Virus record (IMG/VR): IMGVR_UViG_3300043449_001157
Span: 1-29,317 of that record
Origin: a virus
DNA: 29,317 nt
Reading direction: 5' to 3' (one strand)
The position numbers and the translations under genes were made by a program. Shown one piece after another: positions 7,702 to 16,900 of this stretch (positions are counted from its first letter, which is position 1; each line of letters opens with the position of its first letter). The notes under the pieces are model-generated. The model worked only from the letters and a program-made list of their open reading frames with translations. It had not been told where the DNA came from and ran no database searches.

Positions 7702-8727
7702 ATGTATAACCTTAAAGACCCAATGATCGACCCCAATACGCTGAATTCCGGTATCCGTATGGGTATGCAGCCGTACACGGGTAGTGGGGTCACCCCTCCG
7801 ATGAGTCAGGTTCCCCTGACTGGCTATTCCCCGCCGCTCAATTTCAACCGCCCGCAGGAAGTCGTCGGCGGCTACGAGCCCAACATTGATCCGTACACTG
7901 GGCAAGAGCATTTTGCGGACGGCGGAGAAGTAGGGGCTTATCAAAACGCGAATCCCTTCTCTGCGTACGGCCCTGACATCGCCCAAGGTGTGGGCATGGT
8001 ACATGAATTCGGCGGGGCTTTTTCTGACTACTTAAGCGGGAGGAACGCACCTGCTTCAGCTGCCCCTCTTTCAACTGCATTTAGCGACCCTAACTCGGCT
8101 GTTAGCCCGATGAAAGAGCCCCCTCGCCAAGAAGCCCCTAGACTAACGGGCCAAGCTTTCTGGGATGCGGTCGAGCAGCGGCGTGCGGAGCGGGATGCTA
8201 ACAGGCCACCTCCTACGCCTTTCACGTTGCCTGCTGGTGTAACGCCGTATACCCGTGATCCTAATGTGATCGATATCAGCTCGGCTAAAGATCGAGATGA
8301 ACGAGCGGCGATAATCAACCCCTATATTGAGCAGCTGGCTAAGGCTAGAGGGACTACGCCGTATAGCGTGGTATACGGGGCAAGCACAGAGACCGGGGCT
8401 AACTTAGACCCTGATCAGTACTACACCGTCTGGGATCCGATTGCGAACGGCTTTATAGGGATGAAAGGAAGCGATTTAAGGGGTTATAACTTCGACATCA
8501 TGCCGTCCTATTTTGAGCAAAGACCAGATGAGCTTACCGGCTTGGTGGAGTTTGCGTTACGAGACACGACGAATCTCGCTCCAATACTTTCAAGCATTCG
8601 GGAAGGGGACCCCTCTGGCAGAACATACAACCAGCTCATCTCTGCGCTAAGGACGATGGGGGTTGAGCTCCCTGAAGGTTACGCTGCGGGCGGTCTCGCT
8701 TCGCTCCTGAAATATAACGCTGCATAA
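7702..8727 (+). CDS. Putative internal virion protein with glycine-pair motifs
   Basis: A 341-residue product from the ATG at 7702, chosen because GGGGTGAG ends two bases upstream; a GTG at 7696 is inside that box. The N-terminal ~80 residues are rich in Pro, Gly and Tyr, ending in HFADGGEVGAY. The middle is charged and contains a Pro-rich linker (about residues 165-185). The C-terminus is YAAGGLASLLKYNAA. Short (F/Y)A-x-GG motifs of this kind recur in two later proteins of the block. There is no membrane segment or recognisable enzyme domain. Position at the head of the ejection-protein run suggests a virion component. I do not recognise a named family. Confidence 0.55.
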   Translation: MYNLKDPMIDPNTLNSGIRMGMQPYTGSGVTPPMSQVPLTGYSPPLNFNRPQEVVGGYEPNIDPYTGQEHFADGGEVGAYQNANPFSAYGPDIAQGVGMVHEFGGAFSDYLSGRNAPASAAPLSTAFSDPNSAVSPMKEPPRQEAPRLTGQAFWDAVEQRRAERDANRPPPTPFTLPAGVTPYTRDPNVIDISSAKDRDERAAIINPYIEQLAKARGTTPYSVVYGASTETGANLDPDQYYTVWDPIANGFIGMKGSDLRGYNFDIMPSYFEQRPDELTGLVEFALRDTTNLAPILSSIREGDPSGRTYNQLISALRTMGVELPEGYAAGGLASLLKYNAA

Positions 8728-8740
8728 CGGTAGTTATCTT

Positions 8741-10969
8741 ATGATTAAATCTGCGGCTAAAGGTTTAGCTTCTCTCGGACGTAACGGGGATTCCGTTCTT
8801 GTGCATATGTCTCCCAGAGAAGTTCAGGGGCTCCAAGCCCTCGCGAAGTCTCAAGGTAGCGAGCTGACGGTTAATCCCCATACAGGTCTCCCTGAAGCAT
8901 TCAGGCTCAAGGATCTTATACCGATGATTGCGGGTGCAGCACTTGCTGCTACGGGTGTTGGCGCACCTGCCGCCGCGCTGCTGGTCGGTGGTGTAGAGGG
9001 TGTTCGTAAAAAGAACCTCGGTGCAGGATTGATGGCAGGCTTGAGCGCCTTCGGTGGTGCAGGGTTGGCTAGTGGATTGGCTGGAGCTGGGGCCAAAGCG
9101 GCTACGGAAGCTAGTAAGAATGTTATCGGATCTTCTTTGGGGGCGGGCACTTCAACAGGTGCGCTTGGTTCTGGTGCGATTAGTCAGGCAACACTACAGA
9201 GCGCGCTGCCTATTTCCGGTGAACTGGCGCTGCCGGGTGTAAATATGGCTGGACGAGCTGCTGCACAAGCCGCTCTGCCTACTGCTCAAACCGCACTTGC
9301 TCCCGCAGCACAGGGAATTGTCAGAGGCTCTTTACAGAAAGTGGGTATGGATGTCGCTAAAAAGCAAGGCGCTAAGGAGTTCGGGCAAGCTGCGTTGAGC
9401 GGCATCAAACAGCTAGGTGCAGGCACTGAAGCGTGGAAGCAGCTTGGACAGTCACTGGGTGCGCCGGGGGTGATGGCGGTTGCTGCCCCAGTCGTGCAGG
9501 CAATGTCAGAAGCTCCTGAGTTTAAACCTTACACGCCTCCTGAAGCTCAGTACTACGATGTTGATTTTGACCCCCGCAAGCGCCAGTTTACTGGAGGGCG
9601 GTTTACGAATGTATTCCCTTACGCGGAAGGCGGAGCCGTGGCTCACTATGAGGGAGGAGGCAGCACAGACGGGTATAGCCCGACTTACGGTATAGACGTC
9701 AATGCAGCGACTGAAGCCGCCGCGAAATCTGCAGCTGAGAAGGAAGCTGCACGACTTGCTGAACAAGCTGCCGTAACTAGGGAGTCTCGTGACGCCGTAC
9801 TGCGGCACATGAATACTTACCAAAACGTCCCCTTGAACATGACATACGACTCCTCGTCAGGTATGCGTATGGGTACGGCTGCACCGGGGGCTTTTACGGA
9901 CTATCTGTCAAACTTGAATAAGTTTGTTACGAGCCCATTCCCCGGTAGTGAAATTCAGTTCCGCTCCCCTACAGGTGTGGGCGGGATTGGTGGTGCGGGC
10001 GGTACTAACTATTCCGGTGGTATTAGGGGTACTGGCGGGCCTAACGGTACTGAACCTCCGCCCAGTGATACCGGGACTGGCGGTGGTGGTGGTGGTGGCA
10101 CTCAGCCTCCGGGTGGCGGTGGTGGTGGCGGTGGTGGCACTCAGCCTCCGGGTGGTGGCGGTGGTGGTGGCGGTGATGGCACTCAGCCTCCGGGTGGTGG
10201 CGGTGGCACTCAGCCTCCGGTGCAGCAGGCTGATACGAGGGTTCTTATCGGAGACACCTACCTACCTGCCGGTACGACTACGCAGCATCGGGGCAACGGC
10301 TTCTATGACGTGTTCGACGCTAGTGGGGCGGCTATCGGCGTGCTTCGTCCCGGCGGGCCTAATGGACTCTATCAAGCATGGTCTACACCCCAGACGTTCA
10401 CCGCCAGCGATGTTTTTGTCGGCAATACTTATCTGCCTGCTGGTACGACCACGGTAGATAGGGGTAACGGGTACTACGACGTTTATAGCGCAGACGGTAG
10501 CCGCATCGGCGTCCTTCGTCCGGGTGGTACTAGTGGTATTTACGATGCGCTGGCTGCGCCTGAAGCGCCGACCACGACCCCGACCCCAACTACGACCACG
10601 ACTTCGCCTCCAGCAAGCGTTGACTACAGTAGTTACACTGACTACTACGACCCGTACGCTGCCAGCAGCTATTTCGCAGGGGGCGGGCTTGCGGCGTTGC
10701 CTGAATACCGTGCAGGTGGTAAATTCCTGTCTGGTCCGGGGGATGGCATGAGCGACGATATCCGTGCCAATATCAGTGGTAAGCAGGAAGCCCGGTTAGC
10801 TGACGGCGAATTTGTCGTTCCGGCGGATGTGGTCTCGCATATCGGTAACGGTTCTAGCAAGGCTGGAGCGAAGCAGCTCTACGCGATGATGGATCGGGTT
10901 CGGCAGGCCCGGACAGGGAAGAATCGTCAGGCCCCTGAGATTAAGGCACGTAAGTACATGCCAGCATGA
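8741..10969 (+). CDS. Large Gly-rich virion protein, candidate ejected or pilot protein
   Basis: A 742-residue protein. Residues ~65-170 are strongly hydrophobic and Ala/Gly-rich (GAALAATGVGAPAAALLVGG), suitable for membrane insertion after ejection. Residues ~290-300 contain PYAEGGAVAHYEGGG. Residues ~420-500 are a polyglycine tract interrupted by four GTQPP units. Two tandem modules of about 57 residues follow (VLIGDTYLPAGTTT...IGVLRPGG and VFVGNTYLPAGTTT...IGVLRPGG). The last ~100 residues (FAGGGLAALPEY, GPGDGMSDDI, RLADGEFVVPADVVSHIGNG, QLYAMMDRVRQARTG) form a domain I recall from many phage proteins in this position. Its function is not established to my knowledge. The stop overlaps the next start (ATGA). 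The Shine-Dalgarno upstream of the ATG is weak. Confidence 0.65.
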   Translation: MIKSAAKGLASLGRNGDSVLVHMSPREVQGLQALAKSQGSELTVNPHTGLPEAFRLKDLIPMIAGAALAATGVGAPAAALLVGGVEGVRKKNLGAGLMAGLSAFGGAGLASGLAGAGAKAATEASKNVIGSSLGAGTSTGALGSGAISQATLQSALPISGELALPGVNMAGRAAAQAALPTAQTALAPAAQGIVRGSLQKVGMDVAKKQGAKEFGQAALSGIKQLGAGTEAWKQLGQSLGAPGVMAVAAPVVQAMSEAPEFKPYTPPEAQYYDVDFDPRKRQFTGGRFTNVFPYAEGGAVAHYEGGGSTDGYSPTYGIDVNAATEAAAKSAAEKEAARLAEQAAVTRESRDAVLRHMNTYQNVPLNMTYDSSSGMRMGTAAPGAFTDYLSNLNKFVTSPFPGSEIQFRSPTGVGGIGGAGGTNYSGGIRGTGGPNGTEPPPSDTGTGGGGGGGTQPPGGGGGGGGGTQPPGGGGGGGGDGTQPPGGGGGTQPPVQQADTRVLIGDTYLPAGTTTQHRGNGFYDVFDASGAAIGVLRPGGPNGLYQAWSTPQTFTASDVFVGNTYLPAGTTTVDRGNGYYDVYSADGSRIGVLRPGGTSGIYDALAAPEAPTTTPTPTTTTTSPPASVDYSSYTDYYDPYAASSYFAGGGLAALPEYRAGGKFLSGPGDGMSDDIRANISGKQEARLADGEFVVPADVVSHIGNGSSKAGAKQLYAMMDRVRQARTGKNRQAPEIKARKYMPA
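10078..10230 (+). repeat. GGT/GGC-rich minisatellite encoding polyglycine with GTQPP units
   Basis: The 16-base unit GGCACTCAGCCTCCGG occurs four times, at 10097, 10136, 10178 and 10205. The copies are separated by runs of GGT and GGC codons of different length. It is in frame and encodes a flexible linker. Such a tract is prone to slippage, so copy number may vary between relatives or assemblies. Confidence 0.9.
10241..10560 (+). repeat. Tandem duplication of a ~57-codon module
   Basis: Two in-frame modules begin at 10241 and 10412, 171 bases apart. They share TYLPAGTTT, then RGNG-YDV, then IGVLRPGG. The DNA has diverged moderately, so the duplication is not very recent. It lies between the polyglycine tract and the conserved C-terminal domain of the 742-residue protein. 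Confidence 0.85.
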
Positions 10970-11406
10970 GCTACGAATTCTCTTTAGTTCCGTTTGGACA
11001 GATCAGTTATGTAGTCCCGGCGCTACTTGCTAATCTGGAGAAGTCGCAGTTCTGGACTAAGGGCAGGGCTAACGTAGACGATATCGTACGGTTTATACTG
11101 ACGGGACAGATGAACCTCTGGGTACTGTTTGATACGGAGTCCTCTATGGTAGAAGGGCACGTAATTACGGAAATCAAAGAGTACCCGCAATGCAAGATGT
11201 TAGTAGTGCAGTACTGCGCTGCAGAGCCCCACTTACTTGATCAAGTTGGGGACAAGGTATTCGGGATTCTCGAACAATTTGGAGAAGCCTGCGGATGTAA
11301 AGGGATCGAGTTTTTCGGACGCCCCGGTTGGGGCCCCCACGTTAAACAGCGTGGGTATGTTACTCGAACCGTAGTCTATGAAAAGCATTTTAAGGAATCA
11401 CTATGA
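10966..11406 (+). CDS. GNAT acetyltransferase-like virion or accessory protein
   Basis: A 146-residue protein that starts in an ATGA overlap with the preceding gene and ends in another ATGA overlap. The pattern WVLFDTES...GHVITEIKEYPQCKMLVVQY, a central helix, then GIEFFGRPGWGPHVKQRGY and a final V-YEKHF resembles the core strand-helix-strand layout of GNAT N-acetyltransferases. Proteins of this type are often encoded among ejection proteins in phages with short tails. The typical acetyl-CoA loop (R/Q-x-x-G-x-G/A) is not clear, so catalytic activity is uncertain and it may be a structural relative. No membrane segment is visible. Confidence 0.55.
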   Translation: MSYEFSLVPFGQISYVVPALLANLEKSQFWTKGRANVDDIVRFILTGQMNLWVLFDTESSMVEGHVITEIKEYPQCKMLVVQYCAAEPHLLDQVGDKVFGILEQFGEACGCKGIEFFGRPGWGPHVKQRGYVTRTVVYEKHFKESL

Positions 11407-12317
11407 GTAGCGGCGGCGGCGGATCATCGGCACCTACCCAGCAAACCGTATACCAAACCAGTCTTCCGGAATACGCAAAGCCGTATCTAGAAAAGCTGTT
11501 AGGTAGCGCGGAGGAACTCACTACAGCGGATGTCTATAGGCCCTATACCGGGCAGCAGATCGCTGGATTGAACCCGCTTCAACAGCAGGCCATGATGAAT
11601 CTCCAGCAGTTTCAACCTGCTGCGCAGATCGGTCAGGGGACTCAGCTTGCTCAGATGGCGGGGCTTGGTTCCATTGGTGCAGGACAGCAATATGCACAGA
11701 CGGCGACGGATCCGAGGGCGCTCCAAGCTTATATGTCCCCGTATATGCAGAACGTCGTGGACATGCAGAAGGCTGGGGCGATTCAGGACTACGCGAAGTC
11801 TATCCCCGGTATGAAGGCGCAAGCCTCGACCGTAGGTGGGTTGGGCGGCTCTCGTTCTTCTATTCTGGAAGCCGAAGCGCGTAAGGGCCTGATGGGTCAG
11901 CTGGGCTCGATCCAGACTCAAGGTTTGCAGAATGCCTTCCAGAATGCGCAGCAGGCGCAGCAGTTTGGCGCTGGGCTCGGTATGCAGGGTTACGGTCAGG
12001 CGCTGGGCGCGGCGGGTACCCTTGGGCAGCTTGGTCAGACTGCATATGGTCAGGCGACCGGTATCACCGAGGCTCAGATGCGTGCGGGTGAATCGGCTCG
12101 GCAGCTTGAACAGCAGGGGCTCGACAAGCAATACCAAGACTACATTGCCGCGATGCGTCAGCCGTATCAGCAGCTGTCGTTTATGTCGGACATTCTTCGC
12201 GGTGCCCCGCTCGGCTCCACGACACAGACCATGTATAGCCAAGCTCCTGCAAGTCAGCTCGGTCAGTATGGCGGGTTGATTGGTGGACTGGGTAGCCTGT
12301 TCATGGCAGGGAGATAA
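11403..12317 (+). CDS. Putative internal virion (ejection) protein, Gln/Gly-rich
   Basis: A 304-residue protein beginning in an ATGA overlap with the acetyltransferase-like gene. The start is flexible (SSGGGGSSAP), followed by QTSLPEYAKPYLEKLL and YTGQQIAGLNPLQQQAM. The body is rich in Gln, Ala and Gly with long helices. The C-terminus is hydrophobic and Gly-rich (GQYGGLIGGLGSLFMAG). This composition and gene position fit the middle-sized ejected proteins of phages with short tails, which help form a channel across the cell envelope. It has no enzyme motif. Confidence 0.6.
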   Translation: MSSGGGGSSAPTQQTVYQTSLPEYAKPYLEKLLGSAEELTTADVYRPYTGQQIAGLNPLQQQAMMNLQQFQPAAQIGQGTQLAQMAGLGSIGAGQQYAQTATDPRALQAYMSPYMQNVVDMQKAGAIQDYAKSIPGMKAQASTVGGLGGSRSSILEAEARKGLMGQLGSIQTQGLQNAFQNAQQAQQFGAGLGMQGYGQALGAAGTLGQLGQTAYGQATGITEAQMRAGESARQLEQQGLDKQYQDYIAAMRQPYQQLSFMSDILRGAPLGSTTQTMYSQAPASQLGQYGGLIGGLGSLFMAGR

Positions 12318-12319
12318 CG

Positions 12320-13990
12320 ATGCCTATTCAGATCAGCCCGCAGGGGCTTCAGTTGCAACAGCAAGCTATGGGCATGCCGCGTGATCAAATGCAGGCACTA
12401 CTGAACCAGCAGATCGGATTGATCCCGCTGCCGGAGCTGCTTGCGATCAAGAGCGCCGTGGACCGTGCGCAGCTTAGAAGCGCCCCACCGCAGGCCCAGC
12501 CTGAGCAGACGACTGTTGCACAGGACTTGATGATTCAGAAAGGCACGCAAGATCGGATGCAGGGCGGGGTCGCGACGCTCCCGGTAGCTAACGTGGGCAA
12601 TGAAGCTGCCTATGCAGGCGGTGGGATTGTGGCGTTTGCTGAAGGTGGGACTCCTTACGGACGAGCGGTCGAGCGGTTTGGACAGGGTATTGCAAATTTT
12701 GCTACAAGTTCTCCAAAAGGAATGTACAGCGACCCACGAGCTAAACGACGAATGCTAGAGGAAGAAGCCCTTAAGGTTCTTAATATTGATAAACGCGGCT
12801 CATTACTTGGCGGCTTCATGGATCAATCTGATGAGGAGCGTCAATTCGCGCAGCAAAAAGTTGAACAGATTCGTAATATGCCAGAGGACCAACTCCTCGC
12901 TTTAATAGCCGAAGGACAGGCCGCATCTCAACCTGCCTCTAGTGCAGGTTCAGAACAAGGTGCCCCGCAGTATGGTCTGGGCGCTGTAGGAAAGCGGCAA
13001 TTTGGCCCCTTCAGTCGGCCTACTCCGCAGATTAGGCAATTTGGGCAAGCGGAAGAAGGTGCTTCTGCCCGCGCCGCTGCTCCTGCTCTTAGTATACCGG
13101 AGCTGCTCAAATCGCCTGCCCCCACTGAGTCGGACTTTGGTATTGGTGACCTACAAAAACGCGCAAATAAGGACGAAAAAGCGCGAATGAAAGAAATTCA
13201 AGAAGCCCGTGGCGAAGATGTGCTTGCTAAGCAGGAGGGCGAGCTCAAGGGCGAGCGTGAGAAGCGCACAGGTAAGGCTGCCCAGACTAGGGACATGTGG
13301 CTCGCGCTTTCTCAAGGCTTCTTCGATATGGCTGCATCGGGTAAGCCGACATTCACGGGCGCTCTTGCTGCAGGCGCACAGCGTGGATTTGATGCGTATC
13401 GTCAAGCCCTTGATAAGCGCGATGCTCTTAAAGAGAAGTATGACGACAAGCTAGCACAAATTGCTCTTGCCAAACAGGCTCAGGCGGAAGGAGACTATCG
13501 TTATGCAGCGTCACAGCTTCGTGATGACGAGAAGGAGCTTAATGCTGCACAGAGAGCGTTCAAAACAGCAGATCTGAATTTCCGGCAGTTTGAGATAGGG
13601 CAAACTAACGATAGTATTCAGCAGCTTCGTACCCTCGCCGCACAAAGTAGAGAGAATGAACGGGATCGTCGAACTCAACTTGAGGTTGCGAACATCGGGC
13701 TTGAACGCGCTAGGGCATCTGCCGAAGATCGTGGGGCACTGACTGACTATCAAAGAGCAAATCTTCTAATGAAACTTGATGAACTTCCAGAAGTACAACA
13801 AGCAGACGAAGCGGCTGAAAAAGAAATTGCTGCAAAAGGCAGTCGAGTCCTGAATAGCCCGGCGGGGCAGGCCGCTCTTGCACAACGGAAAAAGGAGATT
13901 CGTGCAGAAGCGGCAAAAAAACTGGGCATAAGGGGGCAAGGGTATAATCCCATATATAGCGCCGCAGATACGATTCTCGGGAGACCGTAA
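12320..13990 (+). CDS. Putative internal virion protein with central AGGG motif and long coiled coil
   Basis: A 556-residue protein, two bases after the previous gene. The N-terminus is Gln/Pro-rich (LQLQQQAMGMPRDQMQALL). Residues ~75-112 contain GVATLPVANVGN and AYAGGGIVAFAEGGTPYG, close in form to motifs in the proteins at 7702 and 8741. A Pro/Ala-rich linker follows at about residues 195-260. Residues ~280-500 are highly charged and helical, with Ala/Lys/Glu-rich stretches suggesting a coiled coil. There is no catalytic motif. It ends in a TAATG overlap with the giant gene. The order 304, 556 and 1887 residues resembles three-protein ejection sets such as T7 gp14, gp15 and gp16, though sequence similarity is not evident by eye. 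Confidence 0.6.
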   Translation: MPIQISPQGLQLQQQAMGMPRDQMQALLNQQIGLIPLPELLAIKSAVDRAQLRSAPPQAQPEQTTVAQDLMIQKGTQDRMQGGVATLPVANVGNEAAYAGGGIVAFAEGGTPYGRAVERFGQGIANFATSSPKGMYSDPRAKRRMLEEEALKVLNIDKRGSLLGGFMDQSDEERQFAQQKVEQIRNMPEDQLLALIAEGQAASQPASSAGSEQGAPQYGLGAVGKRQFGPFSRPTPQIRQFGQAEEGASARAAAPALSIPELLKSPAPTESDFGIGDLQKRANKDEKARMKEIQEARGEDVLAKQEGELKGEREKRTGKAAQTRDMWLALSQGFFDMAASGKPTFTGALAAGAQRGFDAYRQALDKRDALKEKYDDKLAQIALAKQAQAEGDYRYAASQLRDDEKELNAAQRAFKTADLNFRQFEIGQTNDSIQQLRTLAAQSRENERDRRTQLEVANIGLERARASAEDRGALTDYQRANLLMKLDELPEVQQADEAAEKEIAAKGSRVLNSPAGQAALAQRKKEIRAEAAKKLGIRGQGYNPIYSAADTILGRP

Positions 13991-16900
13991 TGGCCTCTGC
14001 TGAAAAATACGCTCGATGGATCGTAGCAAATGAAGATAAACGTGGTACTCCTGAATTCGATACTGTAGCTAAAGCATATAGGTTAGCTAGGCAAGAAGAA
14101 TCTGCGGAGCTCGAAGGCCCCTCCAGTGGAGAAATGCTGGCGCAGCTAAAACCAGATTACACCTTTGGCGAAGCCATCTCCAAGGGCTTCACTCGTGGCA
14201 AAAAGCAACTGTCGTCTGCACTGGGCGACGTGCTGCCTGCCATGGCTGCGAGAGGGCTTGGGTTTGACGAGTACGCACAGGAGCAGATGGAAGAAGCTGC
14301 CCAGACCCAGCAGGAAATTGCACGGGAATACGCTCCGCAAGTGCAGAGTTACAAGGATGTGGCTGGCCCTCGCGATGCCCTGATGTACGCAGCGGAGACC
14401 ATATCCGAACAGGTCCCGAACATCCTGACTTCGCTAGTCCCCGGTGTTGGTACTGGGGCCCTCATGGCAAGAACCGCTGCTTCCGCCGCTACCAAGGCCG
14501 CTGCACAAAACGCTGCTGTCTTCTTGGGTTCCTACGCCCAAAGTGCGCCCGAAGTCTTCCAGAACATTTACCAAGAAACGGGCGAAATGGCCCCCGGTGC
14601 CTCGTTGCTTTTCGGTGCAGCAGCAGGTGCATTGGACTCGGTGCTGCCAGCCAAGCTGGCTAAGGCTCTGACGGGTCCGGTCAAAGCAGGGGTAGTCGAG
14701 AAGCTTCTTGAAGGATCCGGCATGGAGCGCGGGCTGCTTCGGTCGGTCACAGCCAACACGCTTGAAAGCATGGGGGTCGAAGGCGTAACGGAAGGTGCGC
14801 AGGAAGCCATCAGTATCGCTGCAGAACGCTTCATCAACGACAATCCGGAAGTGTTTGGCAACAAGGAATGGGACCGGATTTTCGAGTCTGCCATCCGTGG
14901 CGCGATTGCCGGTGGTCCGTTCGGTGCCATCGAAGGTGCAGTGGATACCTCTCGGGAAAGCGCACAGCGTAGGCAGGCGGAAGAAGCCCAGCGCGTGCAG
15001 GAAGAAGAACGGGCTCAGGTACAGGCTCAGCAGGCTGCGGATGCCGAGATCGGCCAGACCCTTGATGAGTTCCGGGCAAGGAATACCGAACCCCAGCTGC
15101 TGTTGCCGGGGATCGAGCCCGAGCCTTATATCTCTACGCTCGTTCCCACAGAAATTGATTCGCGCACGAAGGAACAGAAGAAGGCCGCTGCAGTCGCTGA
15201 AAAAGCAATCAGCAAGGAGGATGCGAAGCAGGCCGACAAGCAAACCGAACTGTTTGCCCCCAGAGCTTCTTGGGAAGCAGAAGCCAAGCTGACGCCGTTC
15301 GCCCAGAAGATGGCAGAGCGCAATGCCAAGCGGGTCGAGTTTCTAGCCAAGGAAGAAGCGAAGCAGGTCAAGCTTGCAGAGCAGGCCAAAACTAAGCAAG
15401 AACGCGAAGCTGCCAAACAGAAAGCAATTGAGCTGAAGGCTGAACGAGTTCGGTTGTCCAAGCAGATCAAGGAACAGCCCGAACTGCCGTTTGGAGAGCC
15501 TGCGCCGCTTCCCTCGGAAGTACCCCCCACGGAACAAGGGGATACCTTTGACTTGTTTGCAGCTAGGCCCACCCCTGCGGCGACCACGGAAGCGATTCCG
15601 GAACCGACCGTGCGCAAGAAGCCGGAGAAGTTTACTACCATTGACGCGCTGCCCTCTGTGCTACCGGAGGATCCGAAACTAATTAGCACTGCGTTTGGGC
15701 TTACGGCGAAAGCGCCTATCCTGAAGCAATTAGTAGGTAAAGACCTTACCAATCCAGAAGTTGTGGCGGATCTCGCTGATATTGTTGTTCCTCAGTTTAT
15801 AGAAGCACAGCGGAAAAAAGCCCCAAATGCCCCATCAATCGGACGATTCGAAAGCTTCCTCGAACGGCTCAAACCCGCTCAACCTGCAGCGCCCGTCGCT
15901 ACAGAAACTCAGCCCGAAGCAGCTAGAACAAGCGATGAAGTGCCTGTACCTGCAGCGGAACCCACGGTCCAAGGTACTCCAGCAACTGGAGGCGAGAGAC
16001 TGGCTGGTCCTAGCGTTCCTGCTCCAGTGCCTCCTGCAGGAGAAGGCGGAGTCGGTGCTGCACTAGAAACCGCTCCCGCTCCCGCTGCGGAAGTCCAGCC
16101 GCCGGTCAAGGGTAAGATCAAGAAGGCTGCTAAGCCCAAAGCAGCATCCGTGCCGCCTGCGCCTGTTGTCGAAACTCAAGCTGCTACACCGAAAGCGGCT
16201 CCGACTGATGAAGAGCGCCGTGCGGGGCTTGAGGCGCGCCGTTCGGAATTGATGAAGAAGGCAAGCGCGGCTAACCTCAGAGAAAAATCGCCAATCAGTG
16301 ATGACGCATATGAAGCGATAAAAAATAACTTAAAGCGGTACAACTTTGAGCGGGCGGAAAAGCTGCTTAAGGGGGCAACACCAATTCGGGATGAAGGAAC
16401 ATTCCGTGGTCCCAAGTACAAAGGCGCATCGTTTGACGATGATACTCGCCGCTTGGTCGAACAGGGTAACGTAAAGGAAGCTGTCGGGCGCATTGCACAA
16501 CGAAGCAGCCCCGCAGTCCGGAATGTCCTGCGCAAGGTTCAGTCGCTTAATCTCAGGCCCAAGGTCGAGATCCGCAAGGCTGACATGCCGGGATCCGGTG
16601 CCTACGACCCGCGTACGAATACGATTGTGCTGGATCCAGACAGTGGGCTCAACGACCACATCTTCGTGCATGAGCTGATCCATTCCGCGTTGGTCAATGT
16701 GCTTGGCAACCCAGAGCTGAAGATCACCAAGGACTTCACGAAGTTCTTCACGCAGATCAAGAACCAGATGGGCGATGCCTACGGCGGGCAGGACCTGCAG
16801 GAATTTGCTTCTGAACTGGTGGGCAATCCCGAATTTCAGGCGTTGCTCAAGACCATCAAGGCTCCGCGTAGTGAGTCCTTCTTCAAGAAGATCATGCGGG

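Noticed and set aside
10078-10230. Repeat tract as a CRISPR-like array
   Set aside because: Units are irregularly spaced, in frame, and encode a polyglycine linker.
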